From NCBI GenBank assembly GCA_018303845.1, contig JAGVXH010000004.1:1-64000 (forward strand): a stretch of 64,000 nucleotides of DNA, written 5' to 3'. This document shows positions 28,803 to 39,672 of the stretch, one piece after another. A program made the position numbers and the translations under genes. Position 1 is the stretch's first letter. Every line of letters begins with the position of its first letter. The notes under the pieces are model-generated. The model was given only the letters and a program-made list of their open reading frames with translations. It was not told where the DNA came from and made no database searches. This DNA is from Candidatus Pacearchaeota archaeon (GTDB lineage Archaea; Nanobdellota; Nanobdellia; Pacearchaeales; GW2011-AR1).

Positions 28803-29273
28803 CTATTTTTCTTGTAAAAATATTTTTTCTACAACCCAAATGATTTCTCTTTTTTGCCATCTGAAAAATCTTCCACGAGTAACCCTCTTTTCGATTAATT
28901 TAAAACCCCTACAGGTGCTATTGTCCTCACTGGTAATTATGGTAGGGCATAAGCTATCAATTGCATTTTCATGAAAATAACTCCGATGTCCAAAACAAGC
29001 ATAGGCTCCAATCGATTTATAGTGCGGAACTTTTACTTTTATTCTAGCTCCCAATTTTAATATTCTATGTATCTCGTGCCAAAATCTTTCAGGCTCCTTT
29101 AGATGTTCAAGGGTGTCGTCACAATTAATATAATCTATCGAATTGCTTTCCCATGGATAAGGAAAATTGTTCAAATCCACTACAATATCAACGTTTTTAG
29201 TTTTTATATAATCAGAATTAATAAATCCCTTAAGCGGCTTATCTCCACATCCCAAATTGAGTTTAGTTTTCAT
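28803..29273 (-). CDS. Class I SAM-dependent methyltransferase
   Basis: KLNLGCGDKPLKGFINSD; INCDDTLEHLKEPERFWHEIHRILK. Confidence 0.88.
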   Translation of the reverse strand: MKTKLNLGCGDKPLKGFINSDYIKTKNVDIVVDLNNFPYPWESNSIDYINCDDTLEHLKEPERFWHEIHRILKLGARIKVKVPHYKSIGAYACFGHRSYFHENAIDSLCPTIITSEDNSTCRGFKLIEKRVTRGRFFRWQKREIIWVVEKIFLQEK

Positions 29274-30289
29274 TGTGATTTAGATTTTTTTAGACAAATT
29301 AGTTGTGAAGATGGAAATTTTTTACGACGTATAGCAGAAGGAAGAGACGAGGCAGCAAAAGGGAGTAATAAAAATAAAGAGAAAGACTTCCTGATAAGAT
29401 TATTTTTTATTGAAGCTATCTTGCTAGCTAGAGATTGGGATTCTTTTGTTTTCTGAGAATACTTCCAGAAAGCTATGTCTTTAAGAGATTGGAGTAAAGT
29501 AGGATAATATAATGTATACTCTTCTATTGAAAAGCCATGCCTATCTCCTAATTTTTTTAAGGAAAGTCTATTCCATCTTCCAACATGGGTAGGAGGGTAT
29601 GCGATGGCATTTATTTGAGTTTCCATAAAAGCGATACTTTCTTCAGGCGTAGTAGCTATATAAATTCTACCATCATTATCTACAATTTCAGATAATTTTT
29701 TGAAAATGAGATTAGGGTTATCCATATGATGAAGGACTGAGAAAAAACAAATTACGGAAAATTTATCCTTCGTTTTAAATTTTTTAATATCTTTATTAAA
29801 ACAAGTTAATCCATGATTTTTAATTTCCTCTATGCTTTTATCAGAGAATTCAAAACAAGTCACATTATGTTTTCCTATGATATCTGCAACCTTTTTTGCA
29901 AAAACTCCATTTCCAGCTCCAACTTCAAGATATTTGATATTTTTATTTTGAAGTTTTTTTATATTGTTAAGTATAAGATTATATTCTTTTCTCCAAGTAG
30001 GATATTGGAGGTTGTCATATATTATAGAATAATATTTTTCAGTTCCAGATTTATGAGGTATAGAGTAAACAAAATAACATACATCGCATCGAATTACTTT
30101 GCATTTATTCCCGCCCCAAATAGATTCAATTTCCTTTTTTAGTATAGAGTATTTATTCTTTTTAACTTGAGAAATCGCGGCATCATGACTGTTGATTTCG
30201 AATAGTAGCTTCCCTTTCTTTGAACAACATGCGGGACAGATAGAAGGGATATTTTTGAGCATATATTTCATAAAATTAAAACATAACAA
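29270..30289 (-). CDS. SAM-dependent methyltransferase with N-terminal Cys pair
   Basis: CPACCSKKGKLLF; YLEVGAGNGVFAKKV; FSVLHHMDNP. Confidence 0.85.
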   Translation of the reverse strand: MLCFNFMKYMLKNIPSICPACCSKKGKLLFEINSHDAAISQVKKNKYSILKKEIESIWGGNKCKVIRCDVCYFVYSIPHKSGTEKYYSIIYDNLQYPTWRKEYNLILNNIKKLQNKNIKYLEVGAGNGVFAKKVADIIGKHNVTCFEFSDKSIEEIKNHGLTCFNKDIKKFKTKDKFSVICFFSVLHHMDNPNLIFKKLSEIVDNDGRIYIATTPEESIAFMETQINAIAYPPTHVGRWNRLSLKKLGDRHGFSIEEYTLYYPTLLQSLKDIAFWKYSQKTKESQSLASKIASIKNNLIRKSFSLFLLLPFAASSLPSAIRRKKFPSSQLICLKKSKSQ

Positions 30290-30358
30290 TATTTTAAAAA
30301 GTTTGTCATATATCCCGAATTCGCAAGGATTTATAAATTATTTATAGAATATAAACAT

Positions 30359-31195
30359 ATGAAAGATAAAATATCTGTAGTAACAGTAATCCATAATGAG
30401 GAAAATATAATAAAAAGATGTCTGGATAGCGTAAAGGATATAGCTGACGAAATACTAATTGTTCACGATGGCCCATGTAATGATAAGACAATAGAGATTT
30501 GTAAAAAATATACCAAAAATATTTTTGTTCGTACTCATAAGGGTCTTCCAGCAATGCATTTGGCATATCTATTTAGAAAAGTAAAAAATAATTGGATTTT
30601 AAAAATAGATGCAGATGAATTTTTGTCAAAACCATTGCAAAAGGATATATTGAATTTAATAAAAAACAAAAGGGCGGATGCATATGAGTTTAATTGGCCA
30701 TATTGGAATGGGGAAAAGTATGCAACAAGAGATTGGCCAAAAAAAATTGCGCTATATAGGAAATCCAAAATATCATATTTGGGATTTCCCCATTGGGATA
30801 CTCCAGAAATAAATGGGAATATTATAAAGAGCAATTATCAACTTGAGCATAGGCATTTTACATCGGGAGCAATACCAACATGGAAAGAGTTTAGGGAAAA
30901 GGCCATAGGGAGGTATTTAAGATTGCAGGCAGAATATACAATTAAAGATTTTAAGGAGTTAGATAGTTTTCAGTATTCCAAGAAAGATTTCCCCATACAA
31001 ATGAAAATAAGGAGAAATTTTCCACTTTTATCGGCATTCCCATTCGCAATAGGAGCAGGACTCAAAATATTATTATCAAAAAATGCATGGAAAGAGGGAC
31101 CCCCTGTCTTTGCAGAAGCATTTGGATGTGTAATATACTATTTCTATTTAGGGGTATATATACATAAATTAAAAACTAAATCCCAGAAAGATTAA
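30359..31195 (+). CDS. Glycosyltransferase family 2
   Basis: ISVVTVIHNEENIIKRCLDSVKDIADEILIVHDG; WILKIDADEFLS. Confidence 0.9.
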   Translation: MKDKISVVTVIHNEENIIKRCLDSVKDIADEILIVHDGPCNDKTIEICKKYTKNIFVRTHKGLPAMHLAYLFRKVKNNWILKIDADEFLSKPLQKDILNLIKNKRADAYEFNWPYWNGEKYATRDWPKKIALYRKSKISYLGFPHWDTPEINGNIIKSNYQLEHRHFTSGAIPTWKEFREKAIGRYLRLQAEYTIKDFKELDSFQYSKKDFPIQMKIRRNFPLLSAFPFAIGAGLKILLSKNAWKEGPPVFAEAFGCVIYYFYLGVYIHKLKTKSQKD

Positions 31196-32210
31196 TAGCA
31201 GAGAAATACTTTTTTTCATATAAATCAATTATTTTCCCCCATTCAAATTTTTGTTTGACGAATTTCCTTGCATTGCCCCCAATCCTTTTAATCTCGCCAG
31301 GATTGGAAATGAGGTAGTTTAATTTTTTTTCAAACTCCTCAATATTGTTAGGTTCAACCAGAATTCCGGTTTTGGAGTCTTCAATTTGTTCAGGAACCCC
31401 TCCAATCTTAGAAGCGATAACAGTTAGCCCATAAGACATTGCCTCTATTATAGAAGTGGGAAAATTGTCTAGGATAATTGAAGGAAAAATTAAGATACTG
31501 GAATTTTCATAATATTCCTTGGGATTTTGGAACCCCTTAAAGTCAATATTTTTAAATTTTGATATTAGTTCTTTTTTAAGGGGGCCTACCCCCAAAATGA
31601 TCACATTATAATTATTAATCCTATTAAGAATTGGAGCCACTACCTGAAGACCTTTACCTTCCGTAAGACTTCCAACGAATAGTATCTGTTTTTTGTAGTT
31701 TGTAATTTTTTTTGGTATGGTGATTCCGTTCGGGATAACAGCTACTTTAACATTAAGATATTTTTCAATATCTTTTGCAAGAATTTTTGTGGGAGACACA
31801 AAAATAATTCTTTTATCGGATAAAATTTTTCTATGCATGGCTCTTTTAGCCCCTCCAATGATATTTCTAAAAGAATTATTTTTCTTGGGAAAATATAGAA
31901 AGTCATGAAGCGTAAGAATAACAGGAATTTTCATATCCAAAGCTGCAGTGACAACTGATGGAGATAAAATTCTAGTACAATTATGCACATGGATAATATC
32001 TGGATGAAATTCTTCAATTTTTTTTGCAACTTTCCGATACCATTTCTGGCTATTCCATCTGGAAAATAGAGAAGCTAAGTCTTCTCCCCTCTCTGAACCA
32101 TATACACAAACTTTATGTCCCCTTTTCTCCAAAGAAGACTTTAAATTATAAATAAAAGTTTCAGTCCCGCCAACTTTTTTCAAATAATCGTTTATCATTA
32201 ATATTTTCAT
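31176..32210 (-). CDS. Glycosyltransferase family 4
   Basis: GGTETFIYNL; PSIILDNFPTSIIEAMSYGLTVIASKIGGVPE. Confidence 0.9.
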   Translation of the reverse strand: MKILMINDYLKKVGGTETFIYNLKSSLEKRGHKVCVYGSERGEDLASLFSRWNSQKWYRKVAKKIEEFHPDIIHVHNCTRILSPSVVTAALDMKIPVILTLHDFLYFPKKNNSFRNIIGGAKRAMHRKILSDKRIIFVSPTKILAKDIEKYLNVKVAVIPNGITIPKKITNYKKQILFVGSLTEGKGLQVVAPILNRINNYNVIILGVGPLKKELISKFKNIDFKGFQNPKEYYENSSILIFPSIILDNFPTSIIEAMSYGLTVIASKIGGVPEQIEDSKTGILVEPNNIEEFEKKLNYLISNPGEIKRIGGNARKFVKQKFEWGKIIDLYEKKYFSAINLSGI

Positions 32211-33298
32211 TTTCTCTCTCTCTCAATATCTATAATCAATTTGTTAAATTTCTTTCTAAAAATCTTCAGTATTTTATTTTTTTGAAATTCTCTCGCGACG
32301 CTTCTAGATTTCTTAGATAAAAGTTTCTTCTTCTTAATATTAGAATTAAAATAACCAAGGACTCTATCAACAATTATTTTTTCATTCAATGGGGTAACCA
32401 ATTCTTCTCCGACTTTTCTAATAGCTTGTTCTGCTCCCGTGTAATTAGACACTATAGTAGGAATTCCAGAAAGCATAGTTTCCAATACATTAATTCCAAA
32501 TCCCTCCCCTCTTCCTAAATGTAAACTTAAAGAGCATTTTTTCAAATAGGGCTTTATGTCTTGAAAACCTTCAAAAAAAACACCATCAGAAAGCCATTCC
32601 TCTTTTATTATCCATTCTCCTAAAATAAATAGTTTAGCGTCTGGAAAAAGTTTTTTTATTTTTATAAAAGAATTAATCATTAAATCAATTCCTTTATAAT
32701 GCCAATCTGGCCCGTGTCCAATAAATAATATATTATGACTTGAAAGTCTTGGAATGTTTTTTTGGAGGGTCATATATCTTTTGTCAGAAACAAAGGCAGG
32801 AATAACGAGTATGTGATTTTTTTTATTAAATTTTCTAAAAAGCCAGGAAGAAAGTTCACTTATGCAAATTGCTCCATCTAGTTTTTTCAAGTTTCTTTTA
32901 ACAATTTGTTTTTGTATGAAGGGATATTTTTGCAATTCTGCCTTTTTGATGTTAAATTTTTTATCAGTATAAAGTTGAAATAATCTTGGGTCGGAAAAAA
33001 TATTAATAATAATTACATGTTTTTTCAGGCATCCAATTGCTTTCAATAAGCTGATATAGTTAAAAAATCCCTCAGTCAGGTAAATGTCATAATCTTTCGG
33101 AATTTTTACAATAGTCTTTAGTGATTCTTTATGGTCTTTTGTGGGATAAACAAAAAAATCGGCATTAATGCTTTTAGCATAACTTTCGTGAAGCCAATGG
33201 GGCGGATTATCACAAATAAACAAAATTTTTTTATCCCCTAGCTCATCTTTCATTACAATAACTATTAAAAAGCATTTAAAAAATTTTGTGGTGCACAA
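32207..33298 (-). CDS. Glycosyltransferase family 4-like
   Basis: LSLHLGRGEGFGINVLETMLSGIPTIVSNYTGAEQ. Confidence 0.85.
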   Translation of the reverse strand: MCTTKFFKCFLIVIVMKDELGDKKILFICDNPPHWLHESYAKSINADFFVYPTKDHKESLKTIVKIPKDYDIYLTEGFFNYISLLKAIGCLKKHVIIINIFSDPRLFQLYTDKKFNIKKAELQKYPFIQKQIVKRNLKKLDGAICISELSSWLFRKFNKKNHILVIPAFVSDKRYMTLQKNIPRLSSHNILFIGHGPDWHYKGIDLMINSFIKIKKLFPDAKLFILGEWIIKEEWLSDGVFFEGFQDIKPYLKKCSLSLHLGRGEGFGINVLETMLSGIPTIVSNYTGAEQAIRKVGEELVTPLNEKIIVDRVLGYFNSNIKKKKLLSKKSRSVAREFQKNKILKIFRKKFNKLIIDIERERK

Positions 33299-33309
33299 GC
33301 AAAACCCTT

Positions 33310-34461
33310 TTACTTCCCAATCGCTTCATAATACAAACTCTCAAACCGTTTAGCCACATTAGAATACTCAAAATTCTTTACAAATTTCAAGCCATTCTTC
33401 CTAATCTTATTCTCGAGTCTCTTATCTGAAAAAAGCAGTTCAATCTTATCCCTAAGCTCATCAACGTCTGGAAACTTAGCAATCAGCCCGTTCTCCCCAT
33501 TCTTCACCAAAGTTGGAAGAGATCCCCTGTCGCTAACAATAACAGGAAGACCTGAAGCCATAGCTTCTATGACAACAATCCCAAATCCTTCCCACGCCGA
33601 AAACAAAACAAAAGCATCGGCAAATGAATATACCTCATTAAGTTGTTTGTCACTAACTTCGCCAAGAAGTTTAACTCTTTTAGAAATACCCAAATCATTC
33701 ACCCTATTTCTTATTCTCTCGCTAAGGTCTGCGTCTCTTCCAGCTATAATAAAATTAAAATCCAAATCTTTAATTGCCTCAACAACATGATGCGCCCCTC
33801 TGGTCTCATGAACTCTTCCGACGTAAAGCAAAGTCTTCTTATCCTCTAGCCCATATTTCTTCAAAAGTTTCTTTCTATCAATCTTCCTAATCTTAAATTT
33901 TTTAGAATCTATCCATGCAGGAATAATTCTAATTTTTTCATCCGGAACCCCAAGTTGAAGATATTCATTTCTTTCAAGTTCTGTTAACGCAGTACAAAAA
34001 ACTATATTATGTAAAGCGCTTTTAAAAAATCTATTATAAAGTTTTTTCACTCTACCATATTTCTTATCATGGAAGAACCCATTGGACGTATATATCACAG
34101 GTTTTTTATTTTTTAAAAATCTCAAGGAATAGTCTGTAGTAAACCTTCCATGCCCAAAGACATGAATAATATCAAAGTCTTCCCATATCTCTTTCAGCTT
34201 TTTCTTAAAGTCCCTAGAATATCCAAACCCCTTAACGAATCTATCATTCTTACAAGTTATAATATTGACACCATCCTTATTCTCAATTGCCTTCCATTCG
34301 TGTCCCTTCTCATACAAATCTGTTTGCAAAATTGTAACATCGTGCCCTTGTTTAGAAATAAAGTGAGATAACTCCCAAATAACTTTTTCAGCTCCTCCCG
34401 GGTATTGAATTCTAGCACTACATATATTCAAAATTTTCAACTTTTTATTCATCCAAAGCAA
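33310..34461 (-). CDS. Glycosyltransferase family 4
   Basis: PGGAEKVIWEL; FSAWEGFGIVVIEAMASGLPVIVSDRGSLP. Confidence 0.92.
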   Translation of the reverse strand: MLWMNKKLKILNICSARIQYPGGAEKVIWELSHFISKQGHDVTILQTDLYEKGHEWKAIENKDGVNIITCKNDRFVKGFGYSRDFKKKLKEIWEDFDIIHVFGHGRFTTDYSLRFLKNKKPVIYTSNGFFHDKKYGRVKKLYNRFFKSALHNIVFCTALTELERNEYLQLGVPDEKIRIIPAWIDSKKFKIRKIDRKKLLKKYGLEDKKTLLYVGRVHETRGAHHVVEAIKDLDFNFIIAGRDADLSERIRNRVNDLGISKRVKLLGEVSDKQLNEVYSFADAFVLFSAWEGFGIVVIEAMASGLPVIVSDRGSLPTLVKNGENGLIAKFPDVDELRDKIELLFSDKRLENKIRKNGLKFVKNFEYSNVAKRFESLYYEAIGK

Positions 34462-34503
34462 GTAGTCAAATACGTTTAAATAACTTAGTTTCCCAAGATT
34501 TTA

Positions 34504-35544
34504 ATGGAGAAGCAAGATAAGACAGCACTAGTAACCGGAATAACCGGTCAAGATGGCGGATATCTTGCGGAGCTTTTGTTGGATAAAAATTACAAAGTCT
34601 ATGGAATGCACAGAAGGGGAAGCACCGATGGGCACTCAGGAAGAATTAATCATTTAAAGGGAAAGTTGGAATTAGTTTGTGGAGAATTAACAGACATCGG
34701 GTCTCTTTCTAAAATAATTAAACAAATAAAACCAGACGAAGTTTATAATCTAGCCGCACAGTCGCATGTGGGGATATCGTTTAGTCAAAAACATTATACA
34801 AATGAGGTAAATTGGTTAGGGGTAGAACGACTTATAGATTGCATAAAAGAGGAAGCTCCAAACGCAAAATTATACCAAGCATCTACAAGTGAATTATTCG
34901 GAGAGGTTTTAGAATCCCCTCAATCAGAAAAAACCCCATTCAATCCGGTAAGTCCATATGCAACTGCAAAATTAAAAGCACATAATGCCATAAAAAGAGA
35001 AAGGGAAAACGGAATGTTTTGTTGCTCAGGAATTTTATTTAATCATGAAAGCCCAAGAAGGGGGCTGGAGTTTGTCACAAGAAAATTTACAGATGGAATC
35101 GCGAGAATTAAACTAGGAATTCCTCAGCGAGAAACTGGAAAGAATTATTTAGAAATGGGAAACTTAGAAGCAAGAAGAGACTGGGGGCATTCAAGAGATT
35201 ATGTTGAGGCAATGTGGAAAATGTTGCAACAAGATTCCCCATCAGATTATGTTATAGCCACAGGAGAAACTCATTCAGTAAGAGAATTTATAGAAGCTGC
35301 CGCAGATGTAGCAGGAATAAAAATTAATTGGCAAGGTCAGGGAGTAGAAGAAAAGGGATATGATCAATCAGGAAATAAAATAATTGCCATAAATCCAAAA
35401 TTTTTCAGACCAAATGAGGTCAATTTTCTTATCGGAGATGCGACAAAAGCCAAAAGGGAATTAGGCTGGGAACCAAAAGTGCGATTCAAAGAATTGGTAG
35501 AAGAAATGGTTCAAGCAGATTTAGAAAAATTAAAAGGCAAATAA
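34504..35544 (+). CDS. gmd: GDP-mannose 4,6-dehydratase
   Basis: ALVTGITGQDGGYLAELLL; YNLAAQSHV; ASTSELFGEV; NHESPRRG. Confidence 0.93.
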   Translation: MEKQDKTALVTGITGQDGGYLAELLLDKNYKVYGMHRRGSTDGHSGRINHLKGKLELVCGELTDIGSLSKIIKQIKPDEVYNLAAQSHVGISFSQKHYTNEVNWLGVERLIDCIKEEAPNAKLYQASTSELFGEVLESPQSEKTPFNPVSPYATAKLKAHNAIKRERENGMFCCSGILFNHESPRRGLEFVTRKFTDGIARIKLGIPQRETGKNYLEMGNLEARRDWGHSRDYVEAMWKMLQQDSPSDYVIATGETHSVREFIEAAADVAGIKINWQGQGVEEKGYDQSGNKIIAINPKFFRPNEVNFLIGDATKAKRELGWEPKVRFKELVEEMVQADLEKLKGK

Positions 35545-36308
35545 TTTTTCAACAATTTCTCATAAGTCAAAACTTTCTTCTTTCCAATCATTTTCAAAAT
35601 TTCTTCAAGTATTCCAAGCCCAGCCAGCCCCTCATAATCAGCGTGAAAATAAAGATTCACATATTTCTTCTTCAATTCATTTCTGTAAATATTCAAAATA
35701 TCATCCGTAGATTTTCCTTCATTCTCTAGCTCCTCAACATTCTTTCCAAAACTTAAAGGAATAATATTTAACCCATGCTTCTTGCAAATTCTAGGAAAGC
35801 AATCATTAACAGCCAGATATTCAAAGCCTTCTTTTTTCAAAATCTCAACTACCTCGTCATTAAACTTCCAGGTTGGAGGAGCAAAGCCTTTAGGCATAAC
35901 GCCAAAGATATCAAAATAAGATTTCTTCATCTTATAAATTTCATCCAAATAATTGACGTTAGAAAAGTTCTTTGACCAAAGTAAATGACTCCAACAATGA
36001 GGGTTTACTTCATGCCCTCTTGCTTTTATTTCCAGGAGCAATTTCCCATGCGAATGTCCAAGCGCCCTATTCATTAAAGTCATCTCAAGCAATTCCCGCT
36101 TAGAATATCTAGAAGAAACTTTTTTATCCTCGTTAGATATTTGTGAACCTTTTCTATATTTCAAAATCTGAAAAATGTTCGCCTCCCTTCCCATGTTCAC
36201 AAAAAATGTAGCCTTGATATTATGCTTATCAAACAGCCTAAGTAAATTAGGTACACCATTAACAAGACCATAATAACCATCAACATGAACTGAAATACTA
36301 ACTGTCAT
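35511..36308 (-). CDS. Polysaccharide deacetylase family protein
   Basis: LFDKHNIKATFFVNMG; EVNPHCWSH; FAPPTWKFNDEVVEILKKEGFEY. Confidence 0.85.
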   Translation of the reverse strand: MTVSISVHVDGYYGLVNGVPNLLRLFDKHNIKATFFVNMGREANIFQILKYRKGSQISNEDKKVSSRYSKRELLEMTLMNRALGHSHGKLLLEIKARGHEVNPHCWSHLLWSKNFSNVNYLDEIYKMKKSYFDIFGVMPKGFAPPTWKFNDEVVEILKKEGFEYLAVNDCFPRICKKHGLNIIPLSFGKNVEELENEGKSTDDILNIYRNELKKKYVNLYFHADYEGLAGLGILEEILKMIGKKKVLTYEKLLKNYLPFNFSKSA

Positions 36309-36338
36309 ATTCTATACAAACCCTAATCATTTATATCC

Positions 36339-36968
36339 TTACCTCTTCAATATTTTACGAGCAAGAGCAACGCCTCTCAAAAATTTCCCAGACCTTTTAC
36401 ATATCATTTGAACATCTCCCTTCAATATAGCTTTCTTGATATCATCAATACTTCGACTCCCAGCCTCAACAACACTCACTCCATTTCCAATTTCAAATAA
36501 AAAATGAGCATCACTACCAGTAATACCAATTCTTCTAATATCTTTAGCCAACCTCTCGGACATATCATTTTCCTTTGCCCCAAGTCGAGCATTAAAAATT
36601 TCAACAACATCAACCTTCTTCAAAACCTCGTCGGTTAAAATATGAAACTTAGCAGGATGGGGCAAGACAATAATTCCTCCTTGTTTCCTTATGTCTTTTA
36701 CAACTTCAAAAAATTTCCTAGTCTCAATCTTCTTCTCTAAAAAAAGTCCAATAATATCCCCATACTCAGTATCAATTTCCTGCCCTTTAATCACAATAAA
36801 ATCCTTATCTATTTTAGAAGCAAGCTCAGCCCCAGCAAATTCTTCATGGTCAGTTATAGCAATTCCATCGAGTCCAATCTTCTTAGCCCTCTTAATAATA
36901 GAACTAATCTTAGAACTAGAATCGTGCGAATATTCGCTATGCACATGCAAATCTAATTTAATTTTCAT
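36339..36968 (-). CDS. PHP-domain metal-dependent hydrolase
   Basis: DLHVHSEYSHDSSS; ITDHEEFAG; GSDAHF. Confidence 0.9.
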   Translation of the reverse strand: MKIKLDLHVHSEYSHDSSSKISSIIKRAKKIGLDGIAITDHEEFAGAELASKIDKDFIVIKGQEIDTEYGDIIGLFLEKKIETRKFFEVVKDIRKQGGIIVLPHPAKFHILTDEVLKKVDVVEIFNARLGAKENDMSERLAKDIRRIGITGSDAHFLFEIGNGVSVVEAGSRSIDDIKKAILKGDVQMICKRSGKFLRGVALARKILKR

Positions 36969-38083
36969 TTTATTATTAATTTGTAAAATGCTCCCACCAT
37001 TCTTATCAGAGTAGGAATAGGATCATTAAAAATATATCCAAAATCACTTTTAGTCTTCTTCCCAAAAAAATCCCTTCCCCAATCCTTCATCGCATCCCAT
37101 TTATTCTTAGCACTCCTTATTCTTATCGTATCCTCCGGCAACACCCATTGGAACCTCCTGCCACTCTCATAATCTAAATTAACAATCTCCTCGCCCTTGG
37201 AAAACCGATACAACAAATATGGAAACTCAATCCCGCATGAAATTGACAAATCTAGTGAACCCCAAAATTTAGGATTAAATTCAATAAAATAATATTTCCC
37301 ATTTTTCTCGTCACAAATAAACTCAACCATACAAACTCCAGTCCATTTCAATTTTCCAATTATTTCTTCACCACATTTCTCAAGATTCTTATCATAAAAA
37401 CTTTCAGCCACAGAACTTACACCTCCGCTCTCAGGATATTGCCTAATCCTTTTATGTTGAAAACTCTGCAACACTTTTCCATTATCACACAATGCAAAAA
37501 AAGCACATCCAAACCCTTCAACATATTCTTGAACAATCTGTGTCCCATGCTCCAATCTCTCTTCTAATTTTACAGCCAAGTCCTTTCCTGATTCAACATA
37601 TTCAACTTTCTCGCCCCTTTCCTCCTCGGCAGATTTTATGGCCATTTTTTTAAGAACAGAGATTTTGCCAATATCTTTTTTATTTTTTACAACATAACTC
37701 TTGGGAAAATTAATTTTAGTGTTATTCAAAATCTCAATCATCTTCTCTTTATTAGAAGCAACAATCATTTTATCATAATCAGCAATAACAATATTGGAAT
37801 ATTTCCGTATCTCTCCAGCAATCTTAGAACATTTAATATTTGACTTATAATCAATAGGCACAACTAAATCAACGTCATATTTTTCCAATTGCTCAATTAA
37901 ATCCCTCTCAAAGTTTTCATTGTCATACCTAAAACTTTTTTTAGAAAAACGAGAAAATTTAGTAGGGCTAAATTTAGCAGAGCCGCTAAGGATATTCAAA
38001 TCATGTTTTCCAAGGCATCTAACAGCGGCGAGCGAATGTTTGTATCTAGAATCAATAACCAGAACATCAAACTTCTCTTTCAC
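36965..38083 (-). CDS. ATP-grasp domain protein
   Basis: Carbamoyl-phosphate-synthase-like ATP-grasp pattern; GVCMVEFICDEKNGKYYFIEFNPKFWGSL. Confidence 0.88.
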   Translation of the reverse strand: MKEKFDVLVIDSRYKHSLAAVRCLGKHDLNILSGSAKFSPTKFSRFSKKSFRYDNENFERDLIEQLEKYDVDLVVPIDYKSNIKCSKIAGEIRKYSNIVIADYDKMIVASNKEKMIEILNNTKINFPKSYVVKNKKDIGKISVLKKMAIKSAEEERGEKVEYVESGKDLAVKLEERLEHGTQIVQEYVEGFGCAFFALCDNGKVLQSFQHKRIRQYPESGGVSSVAESFYDKNLEKCGEEIIGKLKWTGVCMVEFICDEKNGKYYFIEFNPKFWGSLDLSISCGIEFPYLLYRFSKGEEIVNLDYESGRRFQWVLPEDTIRIRSAKNKWDAMKDWGRDFFGKKTKSDFGYIFNDPIPTLIRMVGAFYKLIIK

Positions 38084-39180
38084 TTTAACGCCTCCCCATA
38101 AATCCTCTTTAACTGAGCGTTCCTTCTTCTCAAAGAAAATTTCCCAGACTTAATTTCTCTTAAGCAATTAATCCCCATTTTTTTACGAAGCTTAGAGTCT
38201 TTAATCAAAATTCCAACTTTCTTCTCTATATCATCTACAACATCTTCATCTGCTCCAAGATACTTAGCCATCATCTGAGTAGGCCTATCAACAACAAATC
38301 CCTGCTTCTCATCCTCAACAATCTCTCGCCTAGAGTGCCCGTCAACCGTAACAATCGGAACCCCAAAAGCCATCGCCTCCATATAAACAAACCCAAAAGT
38401 ATCGCTATATCCAGGGTAAACAAATATATCAGCCCTTTGATATAGTTTCAAAACATCCTTATACGGCATCAATTGATAAAACTTCAATTTCTTATTCCTA
38501 GAATATTTTTTAATAACATCTTCCGGAATCGCTCCATTAATAACACCTTTTACATTAGGATATTTTTTAGTAAGCCTATCCATAACCTCCGTAGCATGAA
38601 CTCCTCCCTTCGCCTCAAAGTGTCTTCCGGAAAAAAACAAAACAATATCCTTGCCTTTCTTTTTTTTCATAGGTTTCATTTCAGGCATAGCATAATAAAC
38701 AACTTCAACCTTATCAGCAATCTCGGGGAATATTTCAACAATAGACTTTTTAGTAGCCTCAGTCCAAGCTATTATTTTCTTGCAATGTCTAGACATAACA
38801 ATTTTTCTAGTCATAGAAATTCTACTTTTCGTAGCAGAAACTCCCCCCCACATCTGATATACAGATTCAATATCTGCAACCCAGGGGGATTTATTTAAAC
38901 TAAGGCAGTGCGCACAATGTATTAAATCAAAACTACTTCCATTGGTATAACGTGCGTTAGGGATTGGCAAGGGTATCCTCTCAAGAAAGGTTCTAATTAT
39001 TTTTTTGAAGTTATCAAATCCCCTAAACTTCCTCGTGTTAACAACCATTCCAGTTTTCTTAGATCCAACAAACTCAATTCCCTTAGGTGGATTATCAATC
39101 ATAGACCTATAATATTGCGAATCAGAAACTTTCAAAGGATACTGCAAATAAACCCGAATATTTTTCATAGTCCTACCCAA
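38080..39180 (-). CDS. Glycosyltransferase family 4
   Basis: FFSGRHFEAKGG; IFVYPGYSDTFGFVYMEAMAFGVPIVTVDGHSRREIV. Confidence 0.9.
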   Translation of the reverse strand: MGRTMKNIRVYLQYPLKVSDSQYYRSMIDNPPKGIEFVGSKKTGMVVNTRKFRGFDNFKKIIRTFLERIPLPIPNARYTNGSSFDLIHCAHCLSLNKSPWVADIESVYQMWGGVSATKSRISMTRKIVMSRHCKKIIAWTEATKKSIVEIFPEIADKVEVVYYAMPEMKPMKKKKGKDIVLFFSGRHFEAKGGVHATEVMDRLTKKYPNVKGVINGAIPEDVIKKYSRNKKLKFYQLMPYKDVLKLYQRADIFVYPGYSDTFGFVYMEAMAFGVPIVTVDGHSRREIVEDEKQGFVVDRPTQMMAKYLGADEDVVDDIEKKVGILIKDSKLRKKMGINCLREIKSGKFSLRRRNAQLKRIYGEALK

Positions 39181-39262
39181 TCAAACACGTTTATATCTTT
39201 TCCGCCAAACAATTTTACCTTAGGGCAACAATCTCATATTTTATTTCCGAAGCAGGAAAAGT

Positions 39263-39672
39263 TCAAACAAAGAATATACAGCAGAGTTTATGGTTAAAGT
39301 TCAAAATAGGATTAATAGCCCAATACAACTCCCGAGTCATATTCCAAATTCCAAAAATTAATTCGACACTGCTTACTTTAAACATCCCTTTTTTACAGTC
39401 TACCTCGTGAGAAAGGACATTCTTATCAAAAAAATAAAAAGTAAACGGTGTAAAAAAATCCAATATGTGTAGGATTATCAAAAGCCCCAAGAGAAGAATA
39501 AAACGGAACCCTTATTTTTAAAATATCATCCTTTTTACATATTCTATGTATCTCATGCATCACATTTCTCATTCATTCCCAAGACCGTAGACCCACTCCA
39601 ATATGTCCAGATAAATCACAATTAATAAAACCTTTAATATACTCCTTTCCACATCCCAAATGTAATTTCATT
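39263..39672 (-). pseudogene. Second degenerate methyltransferase remnant (relative of 28803-29273)
   Basis: attctatgtatctc(a/g)tgc and aattaataaa(a)cc...ctccacatcccaaa match 29057-29265; frame broken. Confidence 0.65.
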
